Assembly: GCF_030064675.1 (NCBI RefSeq)
Contig: NZ_CP116413.1
Span: 7,159,501-7,223,500 of the forward strand
DNA length: 64,000 bases
Direction: 5' to 3'
Source of the DNA: Crossiella sp. CA-258035
Lineage (GTDB): Bacteria; Actinomycetota; Actinomycetes; Mycobacteriales; Pseudonocardiaceae
Both the position numbers and the translations under genes were made by a program. A model generated the notes under the pieces. That model ran no database searches and was not told the origin of the DNA. It saw only the letters and a list, made by a program, of their open reading frames with translations. Shown here in pieces: positions 1-8,902 of the stretch. How positions within the stretch are numbered: the stretch's first letter is position 1; the number at the start of each line of letters is the position of its first letter.

Positions 1-719
1 GCACCGAGCTGGGCGTCCAGCAGGTCACCATCGCACCTGCGGACACCTCCATCGGCAGCGCGGGCTCCACCTCGGCCTCCCGGCAGAGCTACGTCACCGG
101 CGGCGCGACCAAGGCCGCCTGCGAGGCGGTCCGGGCGAAACTCCTGGCACTGAGCGGAAACCGGTGGCCGCTGACGCCCGGAGAGATCGCCGAGGTGCTC
201 GGGCAGGCGGTGATCGAGGAGACCGTGGAGTGGCGGCACCGGCCCACCGAGACCCTGGACCCGTTGAGCGGTCAGGGCAACGCGCACGTGCAGTACGCCT
301 TCGCCGCGCACCGCGCCGTGGTCGACGTGGACGTGGAGCTCGGCCTGGTCAAGGTGGTCGAGCTGGCCTGCGCCCAGGACGTGGGCAAGGCGCTCAACCC
401 GGATGCGGTGCTCGGCCAGATCCAGGGCGGCTCCGCGCAGGGCCTCGGCCTGGCGGTGATGGAGGAGATCCAGACCAGGGACGGCCTGATCCGCAACCCC
501 TCCTTCACCGACTACCTCATCCCGACCATCCTGGACATGCCGCCGATGGTGATCGACGTGCTCGAACTGGCCGACCCGCACGCCCCCTACGGCCTGCGCG
601 GCGTCGGCGAGCCACCGACCATCTCGGTCACCCCGGCCATCGCCGCCGCCATCCGCGCCGCCAGCGGCCTGCCCCTGGACCGCGTCCCGGTCCGCCCCGA
701 ACACCTCACCGGCACCTAG
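1..719 (+). CDS. Xanthine dehydrogenase molybdopterin-binding subunit, C-terminal part (5'-truncated by window edge)
   Basis: The reading frame is open from base 3 to the TAG at 717-719 and its start lies before the window. It encodes the C-terminal part (about 238 residues) of a molybdenum hydroxylase large subunit of the xanthine dehydrogenase family, which oxidises hypoxanthine and xanthine to uric acid. Visible family features are the segment GSAGSTSASRQ near the beginning, the QDVGKALNP and QIQGGSAQGLG stretches, and GLRGVGEPP near the end. The last contains the Gly-Glu pair whose glutamate is the catalytic base in this family. Allantoinase follows after 7 bases and then allantoicase, so xanthine dehydrogenase (rather than CO or aldehyde dehydrogenase) is the best assignment. 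The FAD and iron-sulfur subunits are not in the window. Confidence 0.88.
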   Translation, partial: TELGVQQVTIAPADTSIGSAGSTSASRQSYVTGGATKAACEAVRAKLLALSGNRWPLTPGEIAEVLGQAVIEETVEWRHRPTETLDPLSGQGNAHVQYAFAAHRAVVDVDVELGLVKVVELACAQDVGKALNPDAVLGQIQGGSAQGLGLAVMEEIQTRDGLIRNPSFTDYLIPTILDMPPMVIDVLELADPHAPYGLRGVGEPPTISVTPAIAAAIRAASGLPLDRVPVRPEHLTGT

Positions 720-726
720 GAGACCC

Positions 727-2052
727 GTGTACGACCTAGTGCTGCGCTCGCGGCGAACCTGCTTACCCGACGGCGAGCGACCGGCCGCGATCGCGGTCCA
801 CAATGGACGGATCGCGGCGGTCGCACCGCACGAGGCCGACCTGCCCGCGCACACCGACACCGACCTCGGCGAGCTGGCCCTGTTACCCGGCCTGGTGGAC
901 ACGCACGTGCACGTCAACGAGCCCGGCCGGACCGAGTGGGAGGGTTTCGCCACCGCGACCGCCGCCGCCGCGGCCGGTGGCGTCACCACCATCATCGACA
1001 TGCCGCTGAACTCGCTGCCGCCCACCGTGGACGTGGCCGCGCTCAACGTCAAACGCCAAGCGGCGCAAGGCCGATGCTTCGTCGACGTCGGCTTCTGGGG
1101 CGGCGCGATCCCGGGCAAGCTGCACGAGCTGCCCGCACTGCACGCCGAGGGCGTGTTCGGCTTCAAGTGCTTCACCGTCGACTCCGGCGTGCCCGAGTTC
1201 CCACCGCTGTCCTGGCCGGAGATCGACCAGGCCCTGCACCGGCTGGTCGAGCTGGACGCACTGCTGGTGGTGCACGCCGAGGACAGCGAGGAGCTGGCCA
1301 CCGCACCCGCGGCCGAAGGCAAGAGATACCAGGGTTTCCTGGCCTCCCGGCCGACCAGCGCGGAGAACACCGCCATCGCCCGGCTGGCCGCCATCACCGC
1401 CGGCATCGGCGCCAGGGCGCACGTGCTGCACCTGTCCTCGGCCGAGGCACTGTCCATTGTGGCCGAAGCCAAGGCGGCAGGGGTCCGGCTGAGCGCGGAG
1501 ACCTGCCCGCACTACCTGACCCTGACCGCCGAGTCGGTGCCCGACGGCGCCACCGAGTTCAAGTGCTGCCCGCCGATCCGGGACGCGGCCAACCAGGACC
1601 AGCTGTGGGCCGGCCTGGCCGACGGCGTGATCGACTGCGTCGTCTCCGACCACTCCCCCTGCACTCCTGACCTGAAGAGCCGGGGCGGCGGCGACTTCGG
1701 CCAGGCCTGGGGCGGGGTGTCCTCGCTCCAGCTCGGCCTGCCGGTGCTGTGGACCGCAGCCCGCGCCCGCGGCCGCCCGCTGGCCGAGGTGGTGCGCTGG
1801 CTGGCCGAACGCCCCGCCGACCTGGCCGGCCTGTCCCACAAGGGCCGCATCGCGGTGGGCTGCGACGCCGATCTGGTCGCCTTCGCCGCCGACGAGCGGT
1901 TCACCGTGACACCAGGGGAACTGCGCCACCGGCACCCGATCACCCCGTACGCCGGACGGGAGCTGACCGGCGTGGTGCGCCGGACCTGGTTGCGCGGCAA
2001 GGAGATCGGCGCGCGACCCCACGGCGAGCTGCTGCGGCGCGACGGAGGCTGA
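727..2052 (+). CDS. allB: Allantoinase
   Basis: 441-residue cyclic amidohydrolase that opens the hydantoin ring of allantoin to give allantoate in purine/ureide catabolism. It shows the metal-binding DTHVHVNEPG motif near residue 57, a lysine in the GFKCF segment (the likely carboxylated lysine bridging two metals), HAED and HLSSAE histidines, and the late aspartate in SDHSPC. Its length is normal for bacterial AllB. The start is GTG at 727 with GGAG just upstream overlapping the preceding stop region. It sits between the xanthine dehydrogenase subunit and allantoicase, almost certainly in one operon. Dihydropyrimidinase is an alternative by fold, but the neighbours argue for allantoinase. 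Confidence 0.93.
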   Translation: MYDLVLRSRRTCLPDGERPAAIAVHNGRIAAVAPHEADLPAHTDTDLGELALLPGLVDTHVHVNEPGRTEWEGFATATAAAAAGGVTTIIDMPLNSLPPTVDVAALNVKRQAAQGRCFVDVGFWGGAIPGKLHELPALHAEGVFGFKCFTVDSGVPEFPPLSWPEIDQALHRLVELDALLVVHAEDSEELATAPAAEGKRYQGFLASRPTSAENTAIARLAAITAGIGARAHVLHLSSAEALSIVAEAKAAGVRLSAETCPHYLTLTAESVPDGATEFKCCPPIRDAANQDQLWAGLADGVIDCVVSDHSPCTPDLKSRGGGDFGQAWGGVSSLQLGLPVLWTAARARGRPLAEVVRWLAERPADLAGLSHKGRIAVGCDADLVAFAADERFTVTPGELRHRHPITPYAGRELTGVVRRTWLRGKEIGARPHGELLRRDGG

Positions 2053-2053
2053 C

Positions 2054-3184
2054 ATGGACACCGCCCTGCCCGACCTGGCCGCCCGCAACCTGGGCGGCTC
2101 GGTGCTGACCGCCAACGACGAGTTCTTCGCCGAGAAGGAGAACCTGATCAAGCCGGAGCCACCGGTGTTCCGGCCGCACACCTTCACCCCCAAGGGCCAG
2201 GAGTACGACGGCTGGGAGACCAGGCGGCGGCGCGGCGTGCCCGGCGCGGACTGGGTGGTCATCCGCCTCGGCGTGCCCGGCATCCCGCGCTCGGTCACCG
2301 TGGACACCAGCTTCTTCAAGGGCAACTTCCCGGAACAGGCCACCGTGCACGGCGCGGCCCTGGACGGCTACCCCGGCCCCGCCGAGCTGGCCGCGGCCGA
2401 GTGGGTCGAACTGGTGCCGCGCAGCCCGCTGCGGGGCCACACCCAGAACACCTTCGCGGTGGCCACCCCGCTGCGCATCACGCACGTCCGGCTGACCATC
2501 CACCCCGACGGCGGCGTGGCCAGGCTGCGCGTGCACGGCGAGCCGCTGCCCGACCCGCGGGAGCTGATCGGCGTGCCGCTGGACCTGGCCGCGCTGGTCA
2601 ACGGCGGCCGCACGGTCGAGGCCAGCGACGGCTTCTTCTCCCCGCCGGACAACATGCTGCAACCCGGCGAGTCCCGGTTCATGAGCGACGGCTGGGAGAC
2701 CGCCCGCCGCCGCGGCCCCGGCCACGACTGGGCGGTGGTCCGGCTGACCGCCGAGGCGCTGCCCAGGGTGATCGACCTGAGCACCCTGCACTACAAGGGC
2801 AACAGTCCCGGCAGCGCCGCGGTCTGGGGCCGCGTCCCCGGCGGCGAGTGGACCCCACTGCTGCCGGAGACCCCGCTGCTGCCCGACACCGGCCACCGCT
2901 TCCGCCTCGCCGAGCCCCGCCCGGTCACCGAGGTCCGCCTGGACATCCACCCCGACGGCGGCGTGGGCAGACTCCGGATCTGGGGTCCACTGACCACCAC
3001 CGGCCGCCGCGAGCTGGCGCTGCGCTGGTTCAACGCGCTCACCCCCGCCGCGGCCGAGGCCCTGCTCGCCGCGCACGGCCTGCCGGAGAACGATTGCCGA
3101 TCACTGACCGCGGCCCGCCCGGCCACCGAACTGCCCGCTGAGCTGCGCGAACTCGGCGCGGACACCTTCAGCACGCCGTCCTGA
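2054..3184 (+). CDS. alc: Allantoicase
   Basis: 376-residue allantoicase, which hydrolyses allantoate to ureidoglycolate and urea. The protein is an internal duplication: the pattern DGWETxRRR followed by DWxVxRL occurs near residue 55 and again near residue 215, and HPDGGVxRLRxxG also occurs twice. This two-repeat build is the hallmark of the family. The N-terminus carries TANDEFFAEKENLI, a second conserved family segment. It begins one base after the allantoinase stop. The urea it releases could feed the urease encoded at 47.5-52.1 kb. Confidence 0.93.
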   Translation: MDTALPDLAARNLGGSVLTANDEFFAEKENLIKPEPPVFRPHTFTPKGQEYDGWETRRRRGVPGADWVVIRLGVPGIPRSVTVDTSFFKGNFPEQATVHGAALDGYPGPAELAAAEWVELVPRSPLRGHTQNTFAVATPLRITHVRLTIHPDGGVARLRVHGEPLPDPRELIGVPLDLAALVNGGRTVEASDGFFSPPDNMLQPGESRFMSDGWETARRRGPGHDWAVVRLTAEALPRVIDLSTLHYKGNSPGSAAVWGRVPGGEWTPLLPETPLLPDTGHRFRLAEPRPVTEVRLDIHPDGGVGRLRIWGPLTTTGRRELALRWFNALTPAAAEALLAAHGLPENDCRSLTAARPATELPAELRELGADTFSTPS

Positions 3185-3233
3185 CAAATATTCCAGCCCG
3201 GCAAGCAACCCGTCACGGAGTCATCACACGCCG

Positions 3234-3698
3234 TTGACCGGCCCTCCGACCCCGACGATGCTTCCGCGCATGACACCGGGCGACTTGCACTGGGAGTGGC
3301 TACCCGGCGCCCTGATCCTCCTGGTCAGCGTGGTGCTGGCGGTCCTGCTGCTGCGCACGCTGCACTGGCGCACCCAGGGCGTGAACGCCAGCGCCACCGT
3401 GCTGAGCAGCCGCACCCAGCTGTACGAGGACCGCAACCCCGGCGTCGGCCCCGAATGGGTGACCAGGGTCGAGCACTACGCCACGGTCGCCTACCAGGAC
3501 GGGCGCGGCGTCGAACACGTCACCGAGATCCGCGGCGACCACAGCGTCGGCGAGTCGGTCCAGGTGCTCTACCTGCCCGAGGCCCCCGACCGCGCCGTCT
3601 CGGCCCGCTCGGTCTCCCTGGGCGCGCTGCTGGTCGGCGCCACCGTCCTGCTGGCCTGGCTGGCCTTCATGCTCTACCTCGCCGAGCGCACCGCCTGA
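3234..3698 (+). CDS. Small membrane protein, DUF3592-like
   Basis: About 154 residues (TTG start) with a membrane segment near residues 23-41 (LPGALILLVSVVLAVLLL), an extramembrane beta-rich middle (VSARTQ... VAYQDGRGVEHVTEI... VGESVQVLYLPEAPDRA) and a second membrane segment near residues 128-148. The pattern of a short modified SH3-like domain ending in GxxVxVLYxPxxPxxA between two helices is typical of DUF3592 proteins, whose function is unknown. ATG codons at 3258 and 3270 are alternative starts; a GGAG at 3217-3220 is rather distant from all of them. Coding in this frame is supported by the hydrophobic pattern and codon bias. Confidence 0.7.
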   Translation: MTGPPTPTMLPRMTPGDLHWEWLPGALILLVSVVLAVLLLRTLHWRTQGVNASATVLSSRTQLYEDRNPGVGPEWVTRVEHYATVAYQDGRGVEHVTEIRGDHSVGESVQVLYLPEAPDRAVSARSVSLGALLVGATVLLAWLAFMLYLAERTA

Positions 3699-3721
3699 CG
3701 GCCCGGCGGTAGGGTCCGGCC

Positions 3722-4297
3722 ATGGCCGCTCCGCCGCCCAGGGTCGCCGGGCTCGTGCTCGCCGCGGGCGCGGGCCGCCGCTACGGCGGGCCCAAGGCCC
3801 TCGCCGAGCTCGACGGCACGCTGTTCGTCGACCGCGCCACCACTGTGCTCGCCGCAGCGGGCTGCCACCCGGTGCTCGCCGTGCTCGGCGCGGCCGCGGA
3901 GGAGGTGCTGGCCCGGGCCCGCCTCACCGGCGTCACCCCGGTCCACAACCCCGACTGGCCCACCGGCATGGGCTCCTCGCTGCGCGCCGGGTTCGCCGCC
4001 CTGCCCACCGACGTCGACGCCGTGGTGGTGCTCCCGGTCGACCTGCCCGGCATCACCGCCGAGGCCGTCCGCCGGGTGCTCGCGCACGCCTCGCCGGCCG
4101 CGCTGGCCGCCGCCACCTTCCACGGCCGCCGCGGCCACCCGGTCCTGTTCGGCCGCGCGCACTGGGCCGGGGCCGCCGCCTCGGCCACCGGCGACGCCGG
4201 GGCCAGGGCCTACCTCGCCGCGCACCCGCCGCTGCCCATACCATGTGAGGACGTGGCCGAAGGGTCCGATGTGGACACTCGCAACCCGTTGGGCTGA
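3722..4297 (+). CDS. MobA-like NTP transferase (molybdenum cofactor nucleotidyltransferase family)
   Basis: 191-residue nucleotidyltransferase with the N-terminal signature LAAGAGRRYGGPKAL (nucleotide-binding loop with conserved Lys) and LPVDLPGI (metal/nucleotide-binding Asp). This is the MobA/MocA family, which adds CMP or GMP to molybdopterin. Placement close to a xanthine dehydrogenase suggests a role in maturing the cofactor of that enzyme (MocA-type, cytosine form), which is an inference from context. It starts 23 bases after the preceding membrane protein gene. A general sugar-nucleotide or unrelated NTP-transferase role cannot be excluded. Confidence 0.8.
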   Translation: MAAPPPRVAGLVLAAGAGRRYGGPKALAELDGTLFVDRATTVLAAAGCHPVLAVLGAAAEEVLARARLTGVTPVHNPDWPTGMGSSLRAGFAALPTDVDAVVVLPVDLPGITAEAVRRVLAHASPAALAAATFHGRRGHPVLFGRAHWAGAAASATGDAGARAYLAAHPPLPIPCEDVAEGSDVDTRNPLG

Positions 4298-4604
4298 ACG
4301 GGTGTTGCCCCGCACACTGTGTCCAACAGCACTCGGTGGCGGGGCCGCCGCGCACCCAAGATCAGCCTCTCACACGCTGAGAGCGCAGCCCGGCCAGACT
4401 CCGCGCCAGACTGGGAAAGCACTTGCCGATTCCCACTCAGCGGGAATGGTGTGACGATTGCCGAGGTCGCCCGAATGACGTACCCGAGGGCCGTTCGGGC
4501 TACCTGACCGCTGTGTCAGAACCTGCTAGCTTCACCCGCTGTTCTCCCCTGGTTCGCTGCCGCCGCCCCGGCACGCCCTGACTCCCCCGGAAAGAAGAGG
4601 ACCC
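4298..4604 (+). promoter_or_regulatory. Intergenic region with a candidate promoter for the dikinase-like gene
   Basis: This 307-base gap holds two short hairpins (CTCTCA/TGAGAG at 4367-4383 and ATTCCC/GGGAAT at 4429-4447), the first a possible weak terminator for the upstream operon. A plausible promoter is CTGACC at 4504-4509 and TAGCTT at 4527-4532, separated by 17 bases. GAAGAGG lies just before the GTG start at 4605. Nothing else recognisable was seen. Confidence 0.4.
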
Positions 4605-6602
4605 GTGCACGCGGCCCCGACCGACTCGGACCTGGTTCACGCCATCATCGGCGAGAAGCTGTCCCTGGCGGCTTTCGACCAGCTCTCCGGCATGCTCGCC
4701 GGGCAGCCGTTCGTCAAGCTCGTGGTGGACCGGGAACAGGGCGTCATCCACTTCATCAACAACGCGCACCGGGAGTTCCACGTCCAGTACGTCGGCCTGG
4801 ACATCCTGGGCATGGACTTCGACGAGCTGGCGGCCAACGTCAACTCCTTCAACGACAGCGTCTACCACGACCCGGACCGCCGCTTCTACCTCGGCATCCT
4901 GGCCCTGCACAAGCGGTCCGGCCACGACGGCGGCGCCGAGCGCCGGTTCATCTCGCTGGAGACCGTCGAGGTGGACACCATGTCCGCGGAGATGATCCGC
5001 TTCTTCTACGGCTTCGTCCGGGAGTGGGTCGACCCCTCGGTGCCGCTGGTGTTCAAGCCGGCCACGCACCTCCAGGAACGGTTCCTGGACGGCATCCCGC
5101 CCGCCGAGCTGCCCAGGGTGACCGCGCACGAGCTGTTCGCCTCCACCCGTTTTGTGCCGCTGAACCCGGGTTCGGCCACCGGCCGCCTGCGCGCCTTCGC
5201 CACGGACAAGGACTACGCCGCCGCGGCGAACACCCTGGAGTGGTTCGACATCATCGTGATGGACCGGGTGCCCGACGACATCCCGCGGCTGGCCGGGATC
5301 ATCAACGCCCAGCACACCACCCCGTTGTCGCACACCAACGTGCTCGCCTCCGGCTGGAAGATCCCCAACGCCATCCAGCTCGGCGTGCTGGCGCGCATCG
5401 AGGCGGAAGGCCTTGACGGGCACTGGGTCGAGTACCGGGTGGAGTCCGGCGGCGCCGAGATCTCGTTGTCCCGCACCGAGGCCCCGGCCGACCTGGCCGC
5501 GCCGCCGGCCTGGCGCGCGCAGCAGATCACCCTGGAGGAGCCGGAGACCGAGCGCACGCCGATCCTGGACATGCACAAGCTGCGCGCCACCGACCGGCAC
5601 CGCTACGGCACCAAGGCGGCCAACCTCGGCGAGCTGCGGCACGTGCTGGACCACGGCTCGGACCGCCTGCTCGGCTTCTACCAGGTGCCGCGCCCGCCCC
5701 GGCCGAACCTGCTCAGCTACCTGGCCCGCAACCTGGACGTGCCGGCGGACGACAAGCTCGCCACCGCCGCCTGGCAGTTCCTGCGGGAGAACGTGCGCAT
5801 CCCGCGCGGCATCGCCGTCCCGTTCGCCGTGCAGCAGCGGTTCCTGGAGTCCTCCGCGCGCATCCAGCAGGCCATCGGCAAGCTGAAGATGGCCCTGGAG
5901 CTGGACGCGCCCGAGGTCGAACCGCTGAGCCTGGCGCTGCAGAAGCTGATCCGCGGCACCCGCATGCCTAGCGACATCCGGCAGGAGATCGACTCCGCGA
6001 TCGTGGAGCAGCTCGGCGGCGTACGCACCTTCGTGGTCCGCAGTTCCTCCAACGCCGAGGACCTGGACGGCTTCTCCGCCGCGGGCATCTACGAGTCGGT
6101 CAACCACGTCAGCACCGCCGAGGCGATCTTCGACAGCATCAAGCTGGTCTGGGCCTCGCTGGTCTCCCCGCGCAGCGTCCGGTTGCGCCAGCAGGCCGGC
6201 ATCTCGCTGGACGACTGCTACATGGGCGTGATCGTGCAGGAGCAGGTGGACGCCCCGGTCGGCGGCGTGCTGGTCACCACCAACCCGATGGCGCGCAACG
6301 ACTTCCGCAACGTCTACGTCAACGTCTCACCGCAGGTCACCGACGTGGTCTCGGGCACGGTGCTGCCCATGCAGTACCTGTACAGCACGGTCGAGGGCGG
6401 CGGCCGCACGCTGTCGCTGGGCGATGCCGGGCAAGACCTGCCCGAGCCGATCCAGGCCATGCTGCAGAAGCTCGCGCTGGCGGGCAGGCTGCTCCAGTCG
6501 CACTTCTGTCCGGACTACACCTTCGCCGCGCCGGTGGACATCGAGTGGGTCACCAGCGCCGACCGCGTGCACATCCTCCAGCTGCGCCCCTACTCGGTCT
6601 GA
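4605..6602 (+). CDS. PEP/pyruvate-dikinase-like protein with swivelling His domain before the ATP-binding domain
   Basis: 665 residues. Residues about 1-170 match nothing I recognise. A phosphohistidine-type swivel domain follows, with the motif TTPLSHTNVLASG (candidate His near residue 243). A PPDK_N/PEP-synthase ATP-binding domain occupies the C-terminal half, with YGTKAANLGEL near residue 335, FVVRSSSNAEDLDGFSAAG near 475-495 and a C-terminal HILQLRP segment. In PEP synthase and rifampin phosphotransferase the ATP domain comes first; here the His domain precedes it, as in plant-type glucan water dikinase. The reaction is likely ATP-dependent phosphoryl transfer through His, but the acceptor is unknown. 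The next gene is an MFS transporter 14 bases downstream, suggesting a shared small-molecule substrate. Confidence 0.75.
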   Translation: MHAAPTDSDLVHAIIGEKLSLAAFDQLSGMLAGQPFVKLVVDREQGVIHFINNAHREFHVQYVGLDILGMDFDELAANVNSFNDSVYHDPDRRFYLGILALHKRSGHDGGAERRFISLETVEVDTMSAEMIRFFYGFVREWVDPSVPLVFKPATHLQERFLDGIPPAELPRVTAHELFASTRFVPLNPGSATGRLRAFATDKDYAAAANTLEWFDIIVMDRVPDDIPRLAGIINAQHTTPLSHTNVLASGWKIPNAIQLGVLARIEAEGLDGHWVEYRVESGGAEISLSRTEAPADLAAPPAWRAQQITLEEPETERTPILDMHKLRATDRHRYGTKAANLGELRHVLDHGSDRLLGFYQVPRPPRPNLLSYLARNLDVPADDKLATAAWQFLRENVRIPRGIAVPFAVQQRFLESSARIQQAIGKLKMALELDAPEVEPLSLALQKLIRGTRMPSDIRQEIDSAIVEQLGGVRTFVVRSSSNAEDLDGFSAAGIYESVNHVSTAEAIFDSIKLVWASLVSPRSVRLRQQAGISLDDCYMGVIVQEQVDAPVGGVLVTTNPMARNDFRNVYVNVSPQVTDVVSGTVLPMQYLYSTVEGGGRTLSLGDAGQDLPEPIQAMLQKLALAGRLLQSHFCPDYTFAAPVDIEWVTSADRVHILQLRPYSV

Positions 6603-6616
6603 GCGCGGGAAAACCC

Positions 6617-7870
6617 ATGCCACTGCTGCTCTCGCGCGCGCCCAAGACGCCGGTGTCCGCCGCCGCCAAGCGGGTCATCCGGCTGTCCATCGGCTTCCAG
6701 TTCTTCTTCACGCTGCTGCTGTGGACGCCGATCTTCTACGAGTACCAGCGCCGCTTCGGCCTGTCCGCGGCCGAGATCCTGGGCATCCAGAGCATCTACT
6801 ACGTGGCGTTCTGCCTGCTGGCCGTGCCCACCGGGATGATCTCCGACCGCCTCGGCTACCGGAACTCGATGCTGGCCGGCTCGGCGATCCTGGTGGCCGG
6901 CAACCTGTTGGTGGTCGCCGCGCCGTCCTACTGGGGTTTCCTGGCGCACTTCCTGCTGATCGCGGTGGCCCGCTCGCTGACCATCGTGGCCACCAGCGCC
7001 TACCTGTACACCTTCCTGCAGCGCACCGGCGACAGCGCCGCGTACAAGCAGTCCGAGGGCAGCGCCAGGTTCTACAGCCTGATCGGCCGGATCGCCGCCT
7101 GGCCCGCGGTCGGCCTGCTGATGGCCTGGCACCTGCCCTCGCCGTACTGGATCACCGCGATCAGCGCCGCGGTCGCCGTGCTGATCGCCTACCGGCTGCC
7201 CGCCCTGCCACCGTCCACTGTGGACATCGACTCGGTGACGCACTCACCGCTGGCCACCATGCGCGAGGCGCTGTCCGTGCTGCGCGCCGCCCCGGTGCTC
7301 CAGCTGCTGATCGTGCAGGGCGTGGCCATCTTCACCCTGGTCCGCATCTGCCAGGTCAACCTGTTCCAGCCGATCCTGCTGGACAAGCAGCTCCCGGTGA
7401 TCTCCCACGGCGCGGTGCTCGCCGCGATGACCGCCTTCGAGGCGCTGGGCTCGATGCGCCCCGGCGTGCTGCGCCGCTTCCTCAGCGACACCAGGGCCGT
7501 CTTCCTGATCACCATCGTGATGGCCCTGACCCTGGCCGCCACCGTCTTCGCCGGCATCCCCGGCACCATCGCCCTGCTCTGCGTCTTCGCACTGGCCGGC
7601 GGGTTCGCCTTCCCGATCCAGCGCCAGCTCATCAACGACGCCATCCCGGAAACCCCCTACCGCGCCACCCTGCTGTCCATCGAGTCCATCATCGACCGCG
7701 CCGTCTGCGCCGTGGTCGCCCTGGTGCTGGGCAGCTTCCTCAACCGGGGCGCGCTGGGCGAGTTCCTCCTGTACTCCGCGGCGGGTTCACTGGCACTCAT
7801 GGCCGTTCTGGCCGTGCTGGTGCCGGTGACCCGTCGCCGCCTGAACGCGGGAACGGGCAGCATCGGCTGA
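6617..7870 (+). CDS. MFS transporter
   Basis: 417-residue integral membrane protein with about 12 hydrophobic segments. A first-loop motif related to the MFS signature is visible in the region AVPTGMISDRLGYRNSM near residue 75. ATG at 6617 is chosen because it follows the dikinase stop by 14 bases and leads directly into KRVIRLSIGFQFFF, the first helix; an upstream in-frame start at 6545 would lie inside the dikinase gene. The pair looks like one transcriptional unit, so the transporter may import or export the substrate or product of the dikinase-like enzyme. Substrate not predictable from sequence. A strong terminator follows. Confidence 0.85.
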   Translation: MPLLLSRAPKTPVSAAAKRVIRLSIGFQFFFTLLLWTPIFYEYQRRFGLSAAEILGIQSIYYVAFCLLAVPTGMISDRLGYRNSMLAGSAILVAGNLLVVAAPSYWGFLAHFLLIAVARSLTIVATSAYLYTFLQRTGDSAAYKQSEGSARFYSLIGRIAAWPAVGLLMAWHLPSPYWITAISAAVAVLIAYRLPALPPSTVDIDSVTHSPLATMREALSVLRAAPVLQLLIVQGVAIFTLVRICQVNLFQPILLDKQLPVISHGAVLAAMTAFEALGSMRPGVLRRFLSDTRAVFLITIVMALTLAATVFAGIPGTIALLCVFALAGGFAFPIQRQLINDAIPETPYRATLLSIESIIDRAVCAVVALVLGSFLNRGALGEFLLYSAAGSLALMAVLAVLVPVTRRRLNAGTGSIG

Positions 7871-7881
7871 CCGGGCTCGCG

Positions 7882-7932
7882 ACAGGGAAAGCCGCGTTGG
7901 TCGCGCAGGGGCGATCAACGCGGCTTTCCTGT
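7882..7932. terminator. Bidirectional stem-loop terminator
   Basis: An approximately 17-bp stem with one bulged G: left arm 7882-7899 (begins ACAGGGAAAGCC) pairs with right arm 7916-7932 (ends GGCTTTCCTGT), with a 16-base loop. It lies between the convergent MFS gene and the HNH lipoprotein gene and could terminate both. Confidence 0.8.
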
Positions 7933-8069
7933 CTGTGACATTGGCGTGCTCCGCACGCGGGATTTTTCGCTCTTGGGGTCGTGCGTTCGTGTCGCTGGCG
8001 CGCCACGCCTCTCCCGCAACAAGTTGGCCGGTGGGCGGAGGAGCGCGAGCCGTGCCGTGGTCTGTTTCC

Positions 8070-8741
8070 CTACTTCGGGCAGTGGCCGAGCATGTCGGTC
8101 AGCGCGCCGCGCTCGGCCTCGGTCACGCCGAGGGCGTAGACCGCTTTGACCCGGATCCAGTGCACCGCGTAGGTGCACCAGACGCCCTGGACCGGGGGCT
8201 TCCACTGGGAGGGGTCCTGGTCGCCCTTGGAGCGGTTGCTGGTGGCGGAGACCGCGATCAGCTGGGGGTTGCGGGTGTCGTTGGCGAACTCCGAGCGGCG
8301 CTCGTCGGACCAGTCCGCCGCGCCGGTGCGCCAGGCGTTGGCCAGCGGCACGGTGTGGTCGATGTCCAGCTGCTCCGGGCCGGTCATCACCTTGTCGTCG
8401 TAGACGCTGCGCCAGCGGCCGGAGATGACCTTGCACGCCTTGTCCGTCTTGACGTCCTCGCCCTCGCGGCGGAGCACGAACTCCCTGGTGTCACAGGACT
8501 CGCCCTGGGTGGTCCAGTGCTTGAAGCGCTCCCGCGAGTAGCCCTTCATCGGCGCCCAGGCGATCACCTTGAGCGTGCCGAGCTCGGTGCGCGCCCGGGC
8601 CACGTCCGCGGCGGCGGGTTGCGCGCCGCCCGGTTGCGCGGCGGAGGTCGCCGGTGGTGGCGCTCCGGTCGGAGATTTGGCCGTACAACCTGCTGTGAAT
8701 GCCAGTCCCGCCGCCATCGCGACCAGGAACCAACGCCGCAT
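8070..8741 (-). CDS. Secreted lipoprotein with HNH (DUF1524/GmrSD-type) nuclease domain
   Basis: 223 residues from the ATG at 8741 (an ATG at 8753 is an alternative). The N-terminus MRRWFLVAMAAGLAFTAGC is a lipoprotein signal peptide with the lipid-attached Cys at residue 19, so the protein is outside the cell. After a Pro/Ala-rich linker, the HNH domain shows DIDHTVPLANAW and NDTRNPQLIAVS followed by NRSKGDQDPSQWKPP. The catalytic His and metal ligands of the family are therefore present. Such small exported HNH proteins are common in actinomycetes and may act in extracellular DNA degradation or competition. Biological role unproven. Confidence 0.85.
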   Translation of the reverse strand: MRRWFLVAMAAGLAFTAGCTAKSPTGAPPPATSAAQPGGAQPAAADVARARTELGTLKVIAWAPMKGYSRERFKHWTTQGESCDTREFVLRREGEDVKTDKACKVISGRWRSVYDDKVMTGPEQLDIDHTVPLANAWRTGAADWSDERRSEFANDTRNPQLIAVSATSNRSKGDQDPSQWKPPVQGVWCTYAVHWIRVKAVYALGVTEAERGALTDMLGHCPK

Positions 8742-8902
8742 TCCGCACCCCATCCGAACGTGACCTAGCGCACTTTCGAGACTCAAGTACCGACATTCGG
8801 GGTCGACAACTAGCCCAAAGGCACTAAAGTCAACCCGTAAAAGCAACAATGCGACAACGTTTGTTGACGCAACCACAGGGTGATTGAGGAAACGACGGTC
8901 CG

